Origin: Chromera velia | Lineage: Eukaryota; Sar; Chromeraceae | Assembly: GCA_018398765.1 (NCBI GenBank) | Contig: JAHBMJ010005874.1 | Location: 2,347 to 51,838 of the forward strand | Direction of reading: 5' to 3' | Length of the DNA: 49,492 nt | Shown: positions 21,101 through 30,832 of the stretch, in pieces | Layout of the letters: every line of letters begins with the position of its first letter | Position numbering within the stretch: the first letter of the stretch is position 1 | Translations under genes and position numbers: made by a program | The notes under the pieces: model-generated | The model's input: only the letters and a program-made list of their open reading frames with translations | Told to the model about the DNA's origin: nothing | The model's database searches: none

Positions 21101-21803
21101 TGACGATTCTCTCCCAAAACTAAGTATCTATCTATTTGTCGTCCTGTCTGCGTGCCTGCACGCAAGCCGCTGCATTGTCAGTCAGAAGTGGACAAGAATG
21201 TCCATCCTTCTCTTCATTTCGGATAATCTGAGGAAACACATAGATAGAAGAAAGATTGAGTCTGCCTGCCTGCCCCACCAATTGCCGTTGCTGTCCTTGG
21301 CATGCATGTGCCTTGCCGTCACTCCCTCCAACCACTGGACGATGGGGCCCTTCAGTTCGGGGTCTGCATGTATGTGCACACACGCAGGGAGGGAGGAAAG
21401 GATGGGAGAGAAGTTTGAGACAGAAAAAAAATAAAGAACAGACACAAGAAAGACCGTTTGACAAAAGCACACATCGATCGAGGTGCCAGAAGGAGAGGCA
21501 GGGAAATTAGCTTTGTAGGGTAGCTCCGCATCATCTTAAATTGCGAACGATCCAAGGAAAAGAGATGCATGCAAGAGCGAGTCGAGTGGCTTCGGAACAT
21601 GACCGCATTCAGCAGGTAGAGGGATGCAAGTCCAATGCAAAGGTGTTTTGCATGTTTTATGATTGCTTCGGTCAATTAAAGTAGAGATGAATATGCACCG
21701 AGCATGTCAAGAGGTCAGCGGGTCATGCATGTGCACGCGTACCTTGGGCTAACCCGCCCCAAGTCCAACTGCCAATCAGAAGTAAAAAGTCAAACGCTCT
21801 CAT
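7157..21803 (-). CDS. Giant RCC1-EGF-GAIN/GPS multi-pass membrane protein
   Basis: About 29 exons encode roughly 2,260-2,350 residues. The first, 21803-21743, encodes a 20-residue signal peptide, [20 protein letters not shown]. Residues ~55-415 are RCC1-type repeats. Residues ~420-756 are eight EGF modules on phase 1-1 exons. Residues ~757-1120 form a helical then beta region like a GAIN domain. The GPS motif lies near 1125-1160 and TM1 near 1205-1225. A low-complexity cytoplasmic part of about 620 residues follows, then six more hydrophobic segments. Codon phases agree at almost every junction, which argues for one gene rather than several. GAIN-GPS-TM1 is the core of polycystin-1 and adhesion receptors, which act at the cell surface; I see no PLAT domain, channel pore or GPCR signature. 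The order of parts suggests an adhesion or sensory receptor. Unsure points are the frame near 12.9-13.1 kb, the exon 2 end and the C-terminus: TAG at 7515 if unspliced, or 7157 if the donor at 7524 is used. Confidence 0.7.
7524..8933 (-). other. GPS gene exons encoding TM2 to TM7
   Basis: Exons 8933-8787 (phase 0 to 0), 8762-8665 (phase 0 to 2) and about 8511 or 8529 down to 7524 join in frame. They encode six hydrophobic stretches, starting [69 protein letters not shown] and [17 protein letters not shown] lysine- and glutamate-rich loop of about 100 residues separates the fourth from the fifth. The stretch with IVAHILGQ carries K, H and R and may be amphipathic rather than membrane-spanning. 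With TM1 this makes up to seven segments after the GPS. Confidence 0.6.
9099..10971 (-). other. GPS gene long cytoplasmic exon
   Basis: One 1,873-nt exon, acceptor CGTGTAG and donor GTGAGG, follows TM1 in phase and encodes about 624 residues. It opens with a basic juxtamembrane run ([19 protein letters not shown]). It continues with a conserved-looking helical part around [16 protein letters not shown], then a long serine/proline/glutamate-rich tail. Two probable coiled coils are present, one near [18 protein letters not shown] and one near [15 protein letters not shown] recognise no enzyme or PLAT domain. Confidence 0.65.
11341..11395 (-). repeat. GTCT tetranucleotide tract starting at a 5' splice site
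   Basis: Read on the minus strand, the intron after the TM1 exon begins GTCTGTCTGCCTGTCTGTCT and continues the same motif for about 55 bases. Confidence 0.85.
11396..12646 (-). other. GPS motif and TM1 exons
   Basis: Exon 12646-12269 ends with [11 protein letters not shown]. Exon 12019-11925 continues TSAGC ... CSCKL, joining across a split glycine codon. The resulting order C-x9-W-x3-GC-x13-CxC is the GPS (GPCR proteolysis site) signature. The usual His-Leu followed by Ser/Thr at the cleavage point is replaced by Lys-Leu-Arg-Ser, so autoproteolysis is doubtful. Exon 11547-11396 encodes about 30 polar residues and TM1 ([19 protein letters not shown]). Using the alternative acceptor at 12010 would delete the GC cysteine, so I prefer 12019. 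Confidence 0.7.
12868..15325 (-). other. GAIN-like region of the GPS protein
   Basis: Exons are 15325-15309 (17 nt), 15053-14925, 14422-14294, 13953-13905, 13554-13390 and 13172 to about 12868. The first four encode a helical region rich in Ala, Ser and Glu. Exon 13554-13390 and the next turn to alternating beta-type sequence ([23 protein letters not shown]). Helical subdomain, then beta subdomain, then GPS is the layout of GAIN domains; this is a match of layout and position, not of a diagnostic motif. The last exon needs either a frame correction or a 29-nt intron near 12960-13020. Confidence 0.5.
13838..13904 (-). repeat. GTCA-rich tract starting at a 5' splice site
   Basis: On the minus strand the intron after exon 13953-13905 starts GTCAGTCAGTCAATCAGGC and stays CAGT-rich for about 65 bases. 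Confidence 0.8.
15620..15705. repeat. CT and CA dinucleotide repeats in a GPS-gene intron
   Basis: A CT run at about 15620-15645 is followed by a CA run at about 15664-15693, inside the intron between the last EGF exon and the 17-nt exon. Confidence 0.9.
15772..17940 (-). other. Eight EGF-module exons of the GPS gene
   Basis: Exons 17940-17794, 17533-17411, 17299-17177, 17029-16907, 16759-16637, 16489-16367, 16239-16117 and 15897-15772 each encode one EGF-like module with six cysteines. The core reads [16 protein letters not shown] followed by [11 protein letters not shown] and SGDGVTC. All are phase 1 at both ends, the classic symmetric arrangement that lets modules be added or lost without breaking the frame. 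The pattern resembles calcium-binding EGF modules, but the acidic residue before NEC is mostly missing. Confidence 0.85.
16117..17299 (-). repeat. Tandem array of five near-identical EGF exon-intron units
   Basis: Five 123-nt EGF exons are almost identical. Exons starting at 16489, 16759, 17029 and 17299 are spaced exactly 270 bases apart; the fifth (16239) is 250 bases away. The introns are copied with the exons and each carries a CA run followed by a GA run. Most exon differences are silent. This indicates recent unequal crossing-over or gene conversion. Copy number in the real genome may differ from the assembly. Confidence 0.9.
18055..18205. repeat. CT, GT and GA dinucleotide runs in a GPS-gene intron
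   Basis: A CT run (to about 18086), a GT run (to about 18117) and a GA-rich run follow one another in the intron between the last RCC1 exon and the first EGF exon. Confidence 0.9.
19727..19735 (-). other. 9-nt microexon inside an RCC1 repeat
   Basis: On the minus strand, GTTTGCAG precedes nine bases (ATCAACTCG), followed by GTGAGT. Two bases complete a split codon, two codons follow and one base is left over. Joining its neighbours through it yields VGRDGDDQLG, the core signature of an RCC1 repeat; skipping it removes the conserved QLG. Confidence 0.65.
20105..20412. repeat. 44-bp minisatellite, seven copies, in a GPS-gene intron
   Basis: Units starting TAGGAGTG at 20105, 20149, 20193, 20237, 20281, 20325 and 20369 share the core GCCGAATACGGGGAAC. 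Two versions differ in the middle (GCGCAAGTTAA or GAGGGAGTGAA), in the order A B A A B B B. The array lies in the intron 20079-20546. Confidence 0.9.
20906..20928. other. Assembly gap (23 N) flanked by poly-G
   Basis: The Ns sit between two G homopolymers and lie within the intron upstream of the exon 20881-20547. Exon phases on either side agree without any sequence from the gap. Confidence 0.95.
21743..21803 (-). other. Signal-peptide first exon of the GPS gene
   Basis: The ATG at 21803-21801 opens a 61-nt exon encoding a hydrophobic leader of 20 residues. It ends at donor GTACGC in phase 1, matching the two-base start of the next exon at 21363. The leader looks like a cleavable secretory signal with a possible cut near GLA/Q. 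Confidence 0.7.
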
Positions 21804-22330
21804 GAGACCCCGAACAGCTCAAAAGGCCATGCACACACAAGTGCGTCAGAGGACAAAAGAGACAGGTAAGGCGAACATCGATTTCAATTAATCACCTGAA
21901 AATTTGCACATGATATACACACAGCTTTCTTGAGGCCTTGAGGACAACACGTGTCTGTCCGCCTTTGATGTGTGCTTTGGACTGTCTGCAGCGTCGCGTG
22001 TATAGTACTAACACACATGCATGTCAGCTCTGTCGGCTGCTCTGATAATCAAACTGCCGCGAGGAGCGAATTCCATGGATATGAGTCTAGCTTCTGACCT
22101 TTGTCACCCTTTGTCTGCGGATGGGCTCGCGAATGCATGGGGGCCGCCGCGCCCCGCCCGTTAATTTCGCGGCCCCTGGGCCGCGCGCCGCCCTCGCGAG
22201 TGCATGCGAGACGTCCGCGTTGAATAGCGTTGAAAGGTACCTCGCAGGTCGACTCGTTACTATGCCGGGGCCCAGGTCTTCGGTTCTTGTCTAGCCTGAG
22301 AACTGCATACATCTGCATACCGCCCAACCC
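21804..22330 (-). promoter_or_regulatory. Upstream region of the GPS gene with GC-rich island
   Basis: This stretch lies directly upstream of the GPS-gene ATG. A GC-rich island at about 22130-22210 contains an inverted repeat with arms GCGGCCC and GGGCCGC at 22169-22184. TGCATGC words occur on both sides. No TATA-like box is evident. A promoter role is inferred from position. Confidence 0.4.
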
Positions 22331-23377
22331 TACGTGTTACGGATCTCCGGATAGCAGCTCAAAATGATTTGTGACACAAACTTAAATTTACTTAAATTCC
22401 GACATACTCTAAGGGAACTTTCCCGAGGAACTGAATTTAACAAAAAAACAAAAATATGCCCTTCAAGCTTCAATGATAAACATTGAGGCCATACATAGTA
22501 CACATGAAAACTAATCATTCTCAATCAAAATATTTATTTTAAAAACTTGTATATCAACTTTCTCTAAAGTTATCTAAAGTAAAAGTTTCGAAAGTCTCTA
22601 GTAAATTTATTAGCGGCTATTATTAGCGCCGGCTAATAGAACCACTTTTAAAATCAATAAATTAGCTTAAAATAGATACAAATATTGATGTATGCAAATA
22701 GCACATTTTAGTCTTCTTGAATTGTTTCTAGAAAGTTCGCATTTAGTGAAAAACCTAATAAAAAACTCATTGGAAACGATATATAGGAAACAATATTGAA
22801 AATGTATTTCATACGATCAGAACTAACTAACTTAGTGGAAAAGAACAAGAGGGGGGGAGCGGGGCAGAAAACGGACGGGAAAGAGGATGCGAGAGTCACA
22901 GTAACAGAGTATTACAGAGCACAGCTCACAAAAGGCCGGAAGATACTTGACAACGAGAAAACCTGATGAAGAAATGAAGAAGAGGATGGCTGCAGACTGA
23001 AACGAGAGGCGGTTGAGCGTAATGACATATAAAAGTGAGCAAGAGCTTGCAAAAGTTTGATTTTAATTGATAGTATCCTTCGCTTGGACAAAACTCGGGG
23101 CGAAGCTAGCTGCTTTTTTTATCAGTAGCCTCGTTGCCTTTCGAACGTCGTCTGCCACTTTGCGTTGTTTGTTGGTGGATCAAGACACTTTCTCCCTGCA
23201 ATGACAAACAGACAAGAGGCAAGTACGAGGATGGTTGAATGGGAATGTCATTGCGTTGACATCACAACAGCAGTCTCACGGTTTCTGCTACGCAAGCACT
23301 CTTACCAAATATCGACAGCACCTCAAAAGAAAACAAAGAAGCAGAGATCCTTTTGCCCACCCATCACATATACCTCC
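22331..23377. other. AT-rich spacer between two minus-strand genes
   Basis: About 22340-22850 is strongly AT-rich and rich in TTTAAA and TAAAGT words. The rest, to 23377, is of ordinary composition and is the 3' flank of the next gene. No exon is supported. Confidence 0.6.
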
Positions 23378-25399
23378 TCACGTTTTCTTCCTTCGGCGTC
23401 GGAGGACCCAGACGAGGATGAAAACCACAATGCCAATCAGTGCCGCTGCCCCGATCGAGAAACCAATCAGGTTGCCTGTGTCAAGCCCTGCATGCAGCGG
23501 AAAGGAATGCGATGGCAATTGAAGTTACGAGCGAAGAAGAAAAACTTGAAGAAACAATGGAGGCAGTGGAGTCAAAGAACCCTATCAAAAACAATGTCAG
23601 CAGTGACTCTATCAAGGAAAAGTTTCTACATGTGCATAACCAAGAGGACGATCCACTTTTTTTATGTAGAGTTATCGTCGATCTCTCAATTGGCTTACTG
23701 ACTGGCTGACTGACTGGCTGGCTGGCTAGTTGACTGACTAACTGGCTGACTTGCTGGCTGACTGCCTCACTGACTGACTGGTTGCCTAGCTGCCTCACTG
23801 CCTCCTTGCCTCACTGAGTGACTGACTGACTGACTGACTGACTGACTGACTGACTACCTGACTGACGCACAGTCGAAGGACTTGTCACTGCGCATCTCTT
23901 GAAATCCCAGCCTGTCGTAGATCAATCTGTCGACAAACTGCACACACGGAGGCAACTTTGCAAAAATTCCTTGCCTTGTGGTCAGAAGTGTAGCTACGTA
24001 TGCAGGCAGCCACACTCCTCTTGACACAAAGAGACATCTAGCAGGTGCATTGGGGGATGTGGAAGAAGCCATCCTTAATTCTCATCAAGACAGAAGTGTC
24101 CCCATTGGACTTCAATGATGACATCTGCATGTGTTCCTTGGAAGCAGTTCTGACTGCCAAAAGTGAAAAATCTTTTTTGAAAACTTTCCTGAGACATATG
24201 AAGTCATGCACATGAGACATAAGTAGAGAAACCGGGCGCGCATGCAGAAAGAATGAATCAGAAAAAGAGGATGCAATCGAAGGAAAAGAGAGGGGGAGGC
24301 AGTGAGACAACCAAGCAGACCAAAGCAGCAAGGCAGGCCAGACCAACTTGAAAGTTCCTGTCTGCCCCTTGGAGTCCCACTATCACGCTCTCCCTGAAGT
24401 CCTCAGTCACGCCTGCCGTCTGGGGACCGTACCCGTCCACAATCGTTCGACTCACTAGCATTGTCTGCAGCCAGAGAGACAAAAATAGTTGCGGCATGAC
24501 AACCATCAGCTTCTGCCTCTCGCACTGAAGGAAAACAATGTACCACGCGAGCCACAGAAGCAGCTGCCAAATCTAAATCTCTGGCTTGCAAAACTGAAGG
24601 GAGCAACTGCCCGCATTCGGACAACAAAAGTGTACGCAAATCCGTGCAGCCAGGTGGTTGTCGACATGAAACAGCGCAAACGAATGCCCATGCACGCACC
24701 CACCTCAACATACAGCCGGCTCTTCCTAGGCCCATGTTTGAACTTGTCAGGAACCCCATCCCAGTCGTGCCAGTGCATTTGGAGCTTCACTCTCTCTGCC
24801 CCCCTCCACTGTTCCGTCCCTATGCCAGTAGAGTGGAAGCAGAAGGAGGTGTCCCAGGGGTCGTCGAAGGAGACCAGGCAGGCCTGGAAGACCAGGTGGG
24901 GGTCGAAACTCCGAACGATGCTGCGATGAATTAAGTGTCATGGAGAAAATTGATGAAGGTGAGAGCATGCCCTTTCAAAGTCTTAAGCTTTTCCCTTTGA
25001 AAAGACAGAGAAGCGGGGATGAAGGTGTGGGCACAAAGAAGACAAAAATCTTCGTCATATATCAGCAGATAGAGTCCAGGATATGGGGCATGCAGGCAAA
25101 ACTGGGGAGACAGACGGAGTGACCTCCGTCGATCAGAATTGCTGACAGATCCCGGCAAATCGGCACATGGAAACAACGGCATGGCATCATGAGGAATGAA
25201 TAGGAGAGCACCACAGGAGGAGGGGGGCGCTTTGATACTCACGTATCGCTCTGGATTCAGTAATTGTATGCGGGGGCGTCATAGAGCTCTGCCAGTTCGG
25301 TGTCTGTTGCCTCTGTAAAGGAGATAGAGGTGTTGCCTGTAGCGCTAGAGGGAGCGTTGTTGAAGAAATCCTTCGAGGAATCTGCAGAGACAGACACTC

Positions 25400-25430
<31 letters not shown>

Positions 25431-25437
25431 GAGAGAT

Positions 25438-25474
<37 letters not shown>

Positions 25475-26516
25475 AACAAGAGAATGGTCCTAGTAAGGGA
25501 TGCAACAGATGTTTTTCCTTTTCCTGGCTGTTGACTCTCACTTCTGGCTCTGTGCGGATTTGGTACATTCACACAGTCAGATCTCACGGTATGCAAACCG
25601 AATGCGTCACATGGATTCACATAGAGCTGTCAAACAATCGAGAAACAACAAAAGAAGGCACAGAATGATTTATTTTTTTGCAGAAGGAGCCTTTTGATGA
25701 TCGAGGTAGCGGCATCTATCTATGCACGAAGTCCTCGTTTGCACCTTTCACTAACCGACGTACCTTCATTGACGGCTATTCCCTGGGCTGTGCGAGCAGT
25801 GCTCCAGATCTCTGCAAGTCTAGACGCCGGGTTTGTGGGATCGTGTACGCCCCGAATTCCCTCTCTGCATGCACGTGCACGCAGACAGGCACGTAGACAG
25901 CCAAGAGGGGGGAAAGAAAAGGCTGACAGACAGATTTGGCTTTTCCCATTTCTTCTTGACAGACAGACAGACACGCATCCATGCGCGCGCACACAGAGCG
26001 AGAAACAGAGAGAGGGGGAGAGAGAGACGGAGACAGAGAGCAAAAGAGAGAGAGACTGACGCCAGTGGAAGAGTAACGTCGAATTGGCCGCTTGAGAGAA
26101 GGGGCTGTGCGGAATCGGAGTCAGGATTGTACAGTCCGTAGACGGGGGACGGGGTGAGGTCCCTCTTGCCGTAAAGGTCCGGTGCGAAGGCCTGCTCAAG
26201 AGAACAAAGAAAGCAGGGGCATTTGAATCAAAAAACTTCTCTCTGTCTCAGTAGGGATTTCTTTGTATCATTCCTCAAATCCATGCGTATGTAGCAATCT
26301 GTACGGAGCCATTCTGTATTCTTGCGTTGTCCAGCTTTGAAATGCCCAAATTTGATTCTGTTTACACATTCAAGCCTACTGACGCTGGGATAGTCTGCAA
26401 AGGTGCCCGCGGGGTTTTGTCCCAGGGTTGAGTTCGTTTCCGAGTACGCCCACTTGCATTGCATCAGATACTCGAGAGGAAGAGTGACGGCCCCTGCAAA
26501 GCAATCAGCAGAAGCA

Positions 26517-26552
<36 letters not shown>

Positions 26553-27782
26553 GAAAAGACTCAAGAGAGGCATCTCAATACGATCAGGAACACACACACC
26601 CAGTTTTTTCACGCAGGACAGCCTCTCCAAGCGAGGCGAAGACTGCGAACCGTTGTCTGCCCTTCCTCCCTTTCCTTTCCCGGAGAAAGAGATGAGTCTT
26701 CTTTTCTTTTTCGGGAGCAACCAATCGATAACTTCACTGATTGCTCCTGCAGATTGACCTCAAATCATATCGAGAATGCCCACCAATCGACGCACACATT
26801 GCCAATGACCTTGAATCGGAATCAGGGAGCAGAAAATCAAACGCACATCGGCCAACCGTCAGAAATGCGAACAGACAGAGAGAGATGCAGACAAACCGGT
26901 AGACAGACAGACGCACCAACAGACAAAGGCAGAGAAAGAGACAGAGAGAAGGACACAAGCAGACAGACAGACTACAAAACAGACAGACAGACAGACAGAC
27001 AGACAGACGCACCGTTAACCACTTCAAAGTCGAGGCACTTAGGGTCACCGTCCAGGAGGGGATCGAACTCGGAATCCTCTCCCAAGTTGCATGCTGAATG
27101 CAGGGGGGAGGGAGGGGGCATTCAGTCGAACAGAATTGGGGAGGGGCAGAGTGAGATAGGGGACGAAAGTTCTGTGTTTCTCTCTCTCTCTCTTTGACAC
27201 GCTCTTCTTTCAATGTCAGCCTCCCTCGTCCTTCCCCCGTGTCTTCCTCCCCCTCTTTCCCCCCTCTCTCTCTCCCTCCCTCTCGCCCTATCAAAGTCGG
27301 TATGTGTATGTGTTTGTTTCTGTGCATGCATGGGGGGGTGTTTCAAGTGCTCCCTCCCGTTGTCCTCCCGCTCCCTTCTTCCTCGCCGCTTTTCTGTGAC
27401 CTGCAAACGTCCCCAACAACATACAAACAATATGGGGAACACAGAAAAGGAAATTACAGGCAAATTGGCTGGCGGATCGACGGACCATTCTTCGGAGCCA
27501 TCCTTTCCACAGTGCAAATGTTGGGCACCGCAATTTCACACCGCTGGCCCTGCAAGACAGTAGGATGGAGACCCTGTGTACTTCTATCATATCCTTTGCG
27601 TGCGTGTTCTCTTACCCAATCCAGTTCAACCACAAATAAGCATCAAAAAGGTATGCAAAGAAAGGCCCGCCTTCTGTCCAAGGATTGCCCCTCCAAAGAT
27701 ACATGCATGAGTAAACATAAATTGAGGGACAGAGACACCGGGAGGGAGGGACAGAGAAGAGAAATGCAGACGCCCATGCTAA

Positions 27783-27833
<51 letters not shown>

Positions 27834-28315
27834 GGAGGGGGGTGGGAGGGTGGAAGGAGGGAAAACACACAGAGACACCGACCTTTCTGTCCTTCGGGCA
27901 GAAGCACACGTATCTGTACTCCTCCCACACATGGCAGTACTCCAGCATGTGGTCAAGTCCTTGTGAGGCGATGTAGGTGATGAAGTCGGCTCTCCGGATG
28001 ACAACGTAGTGGTCCACAGACCAACAGGCAATGCGGTCAACCACTACCTCCATCAGCACGCCTCCGTAGACGCACTCGAGAATATCACTCCCCGTCTCTG
28101 TCGTGTTCACATACCGAAACCCTGGGTAGGTGTCATCCAGATTCAGTCGGCGTGGAGTGTGGACTCTTGAGCCATGTGCGAGAATGTCCTCAGTAGTCTC
28201 TTGGATTCTTCTTCTCCTCTTTTCCTTACTCTTCTTCCTGCTTGCTTTGCTTGGCTGGGTTGTGAGGCCTCTCTTGGGTCTTCTCAACGCGTCTTCTTGT
28301 TCGTTTGTCGGAGTC
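23378..28315 (-). CDS. Unrecognised single-pass membrane protein, multi-exon
   Basis: Phase-compatible exons are 28315-27883, 27549-27486, 27093-27013, 26493-26384, 26191-26061, 25864-25764, 25381-25243, 24920-24704, 24464-24348, an uncertain one near 24166-24050, about 24022-23871, and 23487-23378. The first visible exon has a polybasic run (KKSKEKRRRR) and then folded-looking sequence with several cysteines (DRIACWSVDHYVVIRR, YRYVCFCPKDRK). Middle exons have no domain I know; one reads LQMHWHDWDGVPDKFKHGP. The last exon encodes a TM helix (IGFSIGAAALIGIVVFILVWVL) and the tail RRRRKKT, then TGA. This suggests a type I surface protein with a tiny cytoplasmic tail. Exon 25381-25243 contains an in-frame TGA at 25259-25257. 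The N-terminus lies upstream and is unresolved. Function is unknown; it lies just upstream of the GPS gene on the same strand. Confidence 0.55.
23696..23870 (-). repeat. GTCA/GCCA tract starting at a 5' splice site
   Basis: On the minus strand the intron after exon ~24022-23871 begins GTGCGTCAGTCAGGTAGTCA and continues as imperfect GTCA, GCCA and GGCA repeats for about 175 bases. Confidence 0.85.
25390..25472. repeat. CAGA tetranucleotide and GA dinucleotide repeat
   Basis: A run of CAGA units (to about 25430) passes into a GA run, in the intron just upstream of the exon starting at 25381 on the minus strand. Confidence 0.9.
26961..27012 (-). repeat. GTCT tract starting at a 5' splice site
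   Basis: On the minus strand the intron after exon 27093-27013 begins GTGCGTCTGTCTGTCTGTCT and continues the repeat. Confidence 0.85.
27786..27832. repeat. CA dinucleotide repeat
   Basis: An uninterrupted CA run in the intron downstream of exon 28315-27883 of the minus-strand gene. Another CA run lies at about 26519-26550. Confidence 0.95.
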
Positions 28316-28990
28316 CTGCAGAGAAATAAGACATAACGCTCCGCTGTACGGACTTTGTGACTGAGGGCAAGGAAAAGAATGGTCCACGGAAGACTGCTTC
28401 CGAGACATGCGCTCAACCAAAACAGAAAGAGTGGAGAGGTCAGCTAAAAGTATCACAATGTAGACGGGTATACGAGCTTCGGAAAGTACTCATAGTGACC
28501 GCTTGTACGGTCGGAGTTGGACCATGAAGCATTTTGAAGGGATCATACCGTGACTGTGAAGCTGTTCTTTCGGTGGACCTAGATACTCTCTCTCTCTCTT
28601 TGCACGTGAAATGGAAACACTTGCTAGCTTCAACGCTCAACCTGGCACCGGCAACACAACATACTGCAAAACACCCCAAAGAAGATTTGAGCCGCGCTCA
28701 CTGATAGACTTATATACGTGGTCCGGGAATGTGAAGCAAAGCTGACCTTTGCGGTAAAATCACCCTCCTGAGTGTCTGAAGGACCGTTACAACACTGGTC
28801 CACTGAGAGAGGATCTTTTGGTGCAGGATTTCTTCGAGGGACGCGCGGGCGCTCCAGAGGTCCTTTGACGATCTGAACGAGAACGACGAGGCCAGACGCA
28901 TGACAGCGTCGAACATAGACACAGAGGCAGGAGCCATCCCTTTTACAAAGGGAGGGAAAAGGGCGAGGAGACTGGTCCACTAGTCGGTGT
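28316..28990 (-). other. Probable 5' end of the single-pass membrane protein gene, unresolved
   Basis: A possible first exon starts at the ATG at 28937 (MAPASVSMFDAVMRLASSF) and runs to a donor near 28710. A hydrophobic run (PLFLFWLSACLGSS, then PWTILFLAL) can be read on the minus strand at about 28340-28435. I could not link either to the exon at 28315 in a way that fixes the phase. A signal peptide or N-terminal TM is expected but not proven. Confidence 0.3.
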
Positions 28991-30300
28991 ACAAATTGCC
29001 GAGAGCACTGCAAACAAACCCCTCAAACTCTAGAGGCTGAACATTCCGTCTGAACCTCTCCAAGCTGAGAATGAAATGAAGAAGGTCCAAGTTGACCAAA
29101 TCAAAGCAAAGCCTGGCTGGACTGTTAACAGCATATATATGCAGGGATTGCAGGAGGCTGACACGGTCTCATTATACTGCAGGTATATCGCAGTGCATGT
29201 GCGTTCTTACATTCCGGCATATATTCGTTGCTGCATGCAACAATACGTACACCTGCAATTAACGGTATGCATGTGTTGCGTGTTAATTGCGGGGACAGTT
29301 GGTTGTTGCACAACAACACCTACGCGTCTGCATGCGTGCGCGCATCCCGCGCCTCTTCTCATGCAAGGGACTCATATCTCAGAGTTGAGCCATGCATCTC
29401 GGTTAAACACGCATGCAGAGACATGCATGCAAAGGCGCATGCACCCTGACCATATATATACCATAAAGGCGCACAAATTAAACCGTGTGTGCATGGGACA
29501 ACCTCTTTTTTAAAAAAATGCAATAATTTTTTTTTTTTTAATCTTTGTGTGCGCAATACCAGAGTAAATGTTGCCTAGTATTACCGATTGTATTACCTAG
29601 TGTTATTTATACATAGATTTTTTATTTTTTTCAATTTGACTGAATACAACGGTTTCTTTTTGGATTATGAAACAACATGTGGAACAACCGTTTTTAAAAA
29701 TTAACTGTGTACGCTTCTTTCTTTATAACTGCATACGATCTTCTTTTATCGTTTTCTTCAATTTTTCAGTACACAATATATACGCGCATCGCACATAATT
29801 AACCTCATAAATTAAACATCCATGCACTTCAGGAGATTCTAGCTGCAAAGCAGACGTCGGATAACAGGCATGCAGGTCTAGGATCCGGCCCCGAACACCA
29901 TGTAATCCTGTAATCCTGTAGAAGAGATTTTGGGAGATCTCACACTTAACTTTGACTTTAGCTTTGACTAGAACTTTGCCTCTATGGTTGAATGATTCGC
30001 GATCTCTTGTATAAATATAGGCTACTAGGAGTAACTGGAAGCACGGCTCCACCTTAGCAAAACTAATATTTCATTCATTAATTCATTTATTTATAGTGAA
30101 TATTAATGTTGATTTTGAATATTATTAACTGCATGTCCAAATTCAATTCAATTATGCATGTAAAGTTCAAAAAATGTAGCCTAGATCGGATTTTAAAATA
30201 TCTAGCATGCGGTTAGAAGTTAGTAGCCATCGATACAAGCCGTTGGATTATCATTCAACATACAGAAGAACAACAGGACTTGATCCTCGATCCTTGATGA
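28991..30300. other. Spacer with AT-rich core
   Basis: About 29480-30250 is AT-rich with long T and A runs. The part before it (29100-29460) is dense in GCATGC and TGCATG words, which produce spurious cysteine- and histidine-rich reading frames. No gene is supported. Confidence 0.55.
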
Positions 30301-30832
30301 AAAATTCTTTCAATTCCCAAGGATTGTTTGCTGTTGACGGCTAGGTTGAAGGAGGGAAGCACACTGTCATCTGTGGCCTTCATTGAGTTTCTTCACTCAA
30401 GCCTGGGGCACCTATGCGCGCGGCCTTCAATGCTGCAGCAGCATCGATCAGTCAATCGAAGGAATGACCACAAAAGCATGGAAGGAAAAAGAAAGGAGAG
30501 AAAAACAGAAGTTCTACGTCGTTGACTCTTTCCTTGGTCATGCACTGCATGAGAACTTACTGGACGTCGGAACTCGAACAAGCAAAGAGCTACATACACA
30601 AACTTCACATTTATTTTCGTTATCGCGTGGAGGGAAAACTTTGATTGAAAAAGAAAGAAGAGAAAACGATCATTCATGAAGAAGAGCAACAACCACTGCA
30701 TATCGCGCGCGTACGCACGCTCACACTCACACAGAAGAGCCAACACGATCCAACCAGCTCGGTTGGATGTCTGACTCCATTTCCTTTTTTCTTTCTTTCT
30801 TTCTCAGCTTCCATCTCAGTCTGTCTGCCTAG

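Larger units (their letters stand above)
18322..21363 (-). other. RCC1-type propeller exons of the GPS gene
   Basis: Exons 21363-21240, 20881-20547, 20078-20016, 19735-19727, 19208-19070 and 18848-18322 encode seven or eight repeats of the RCC1 type. Visible cores are [73 protein letters not shown] and [15 protein letters not shown]. Seven such repeats make one beta-propeller. RCC1 propellers are mostly intracellular. Here the repeats follow a signal peptide and precede EGF modules, so this one should be extracellular. Confidence 0.8.

Noticed and set aside
22049-22327. GC-rich block resembling ribosomal DNA or a gene start
   Set aside because: I could not match it to any conserved rRNA segment. 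Its position directly upstream of the GPS-gene ATG fits a promoter better.
24046-24166. A definite frameshift in the unrecognised membrane-protein gene
   Set aside because: Two frames both read plausibly here and an alternative short intron (donor GTCCAA, acceptor GCTAG) can explain the switch, so I leave the exon unresolved rather than claim a lesion.
29076-29513. 145-residue Cys/His-rich open frame on the plus strand
   Set aside because: The Cys/His content comes from dense GCATGC words; spacing fits no zinc finger, and no other support was found.
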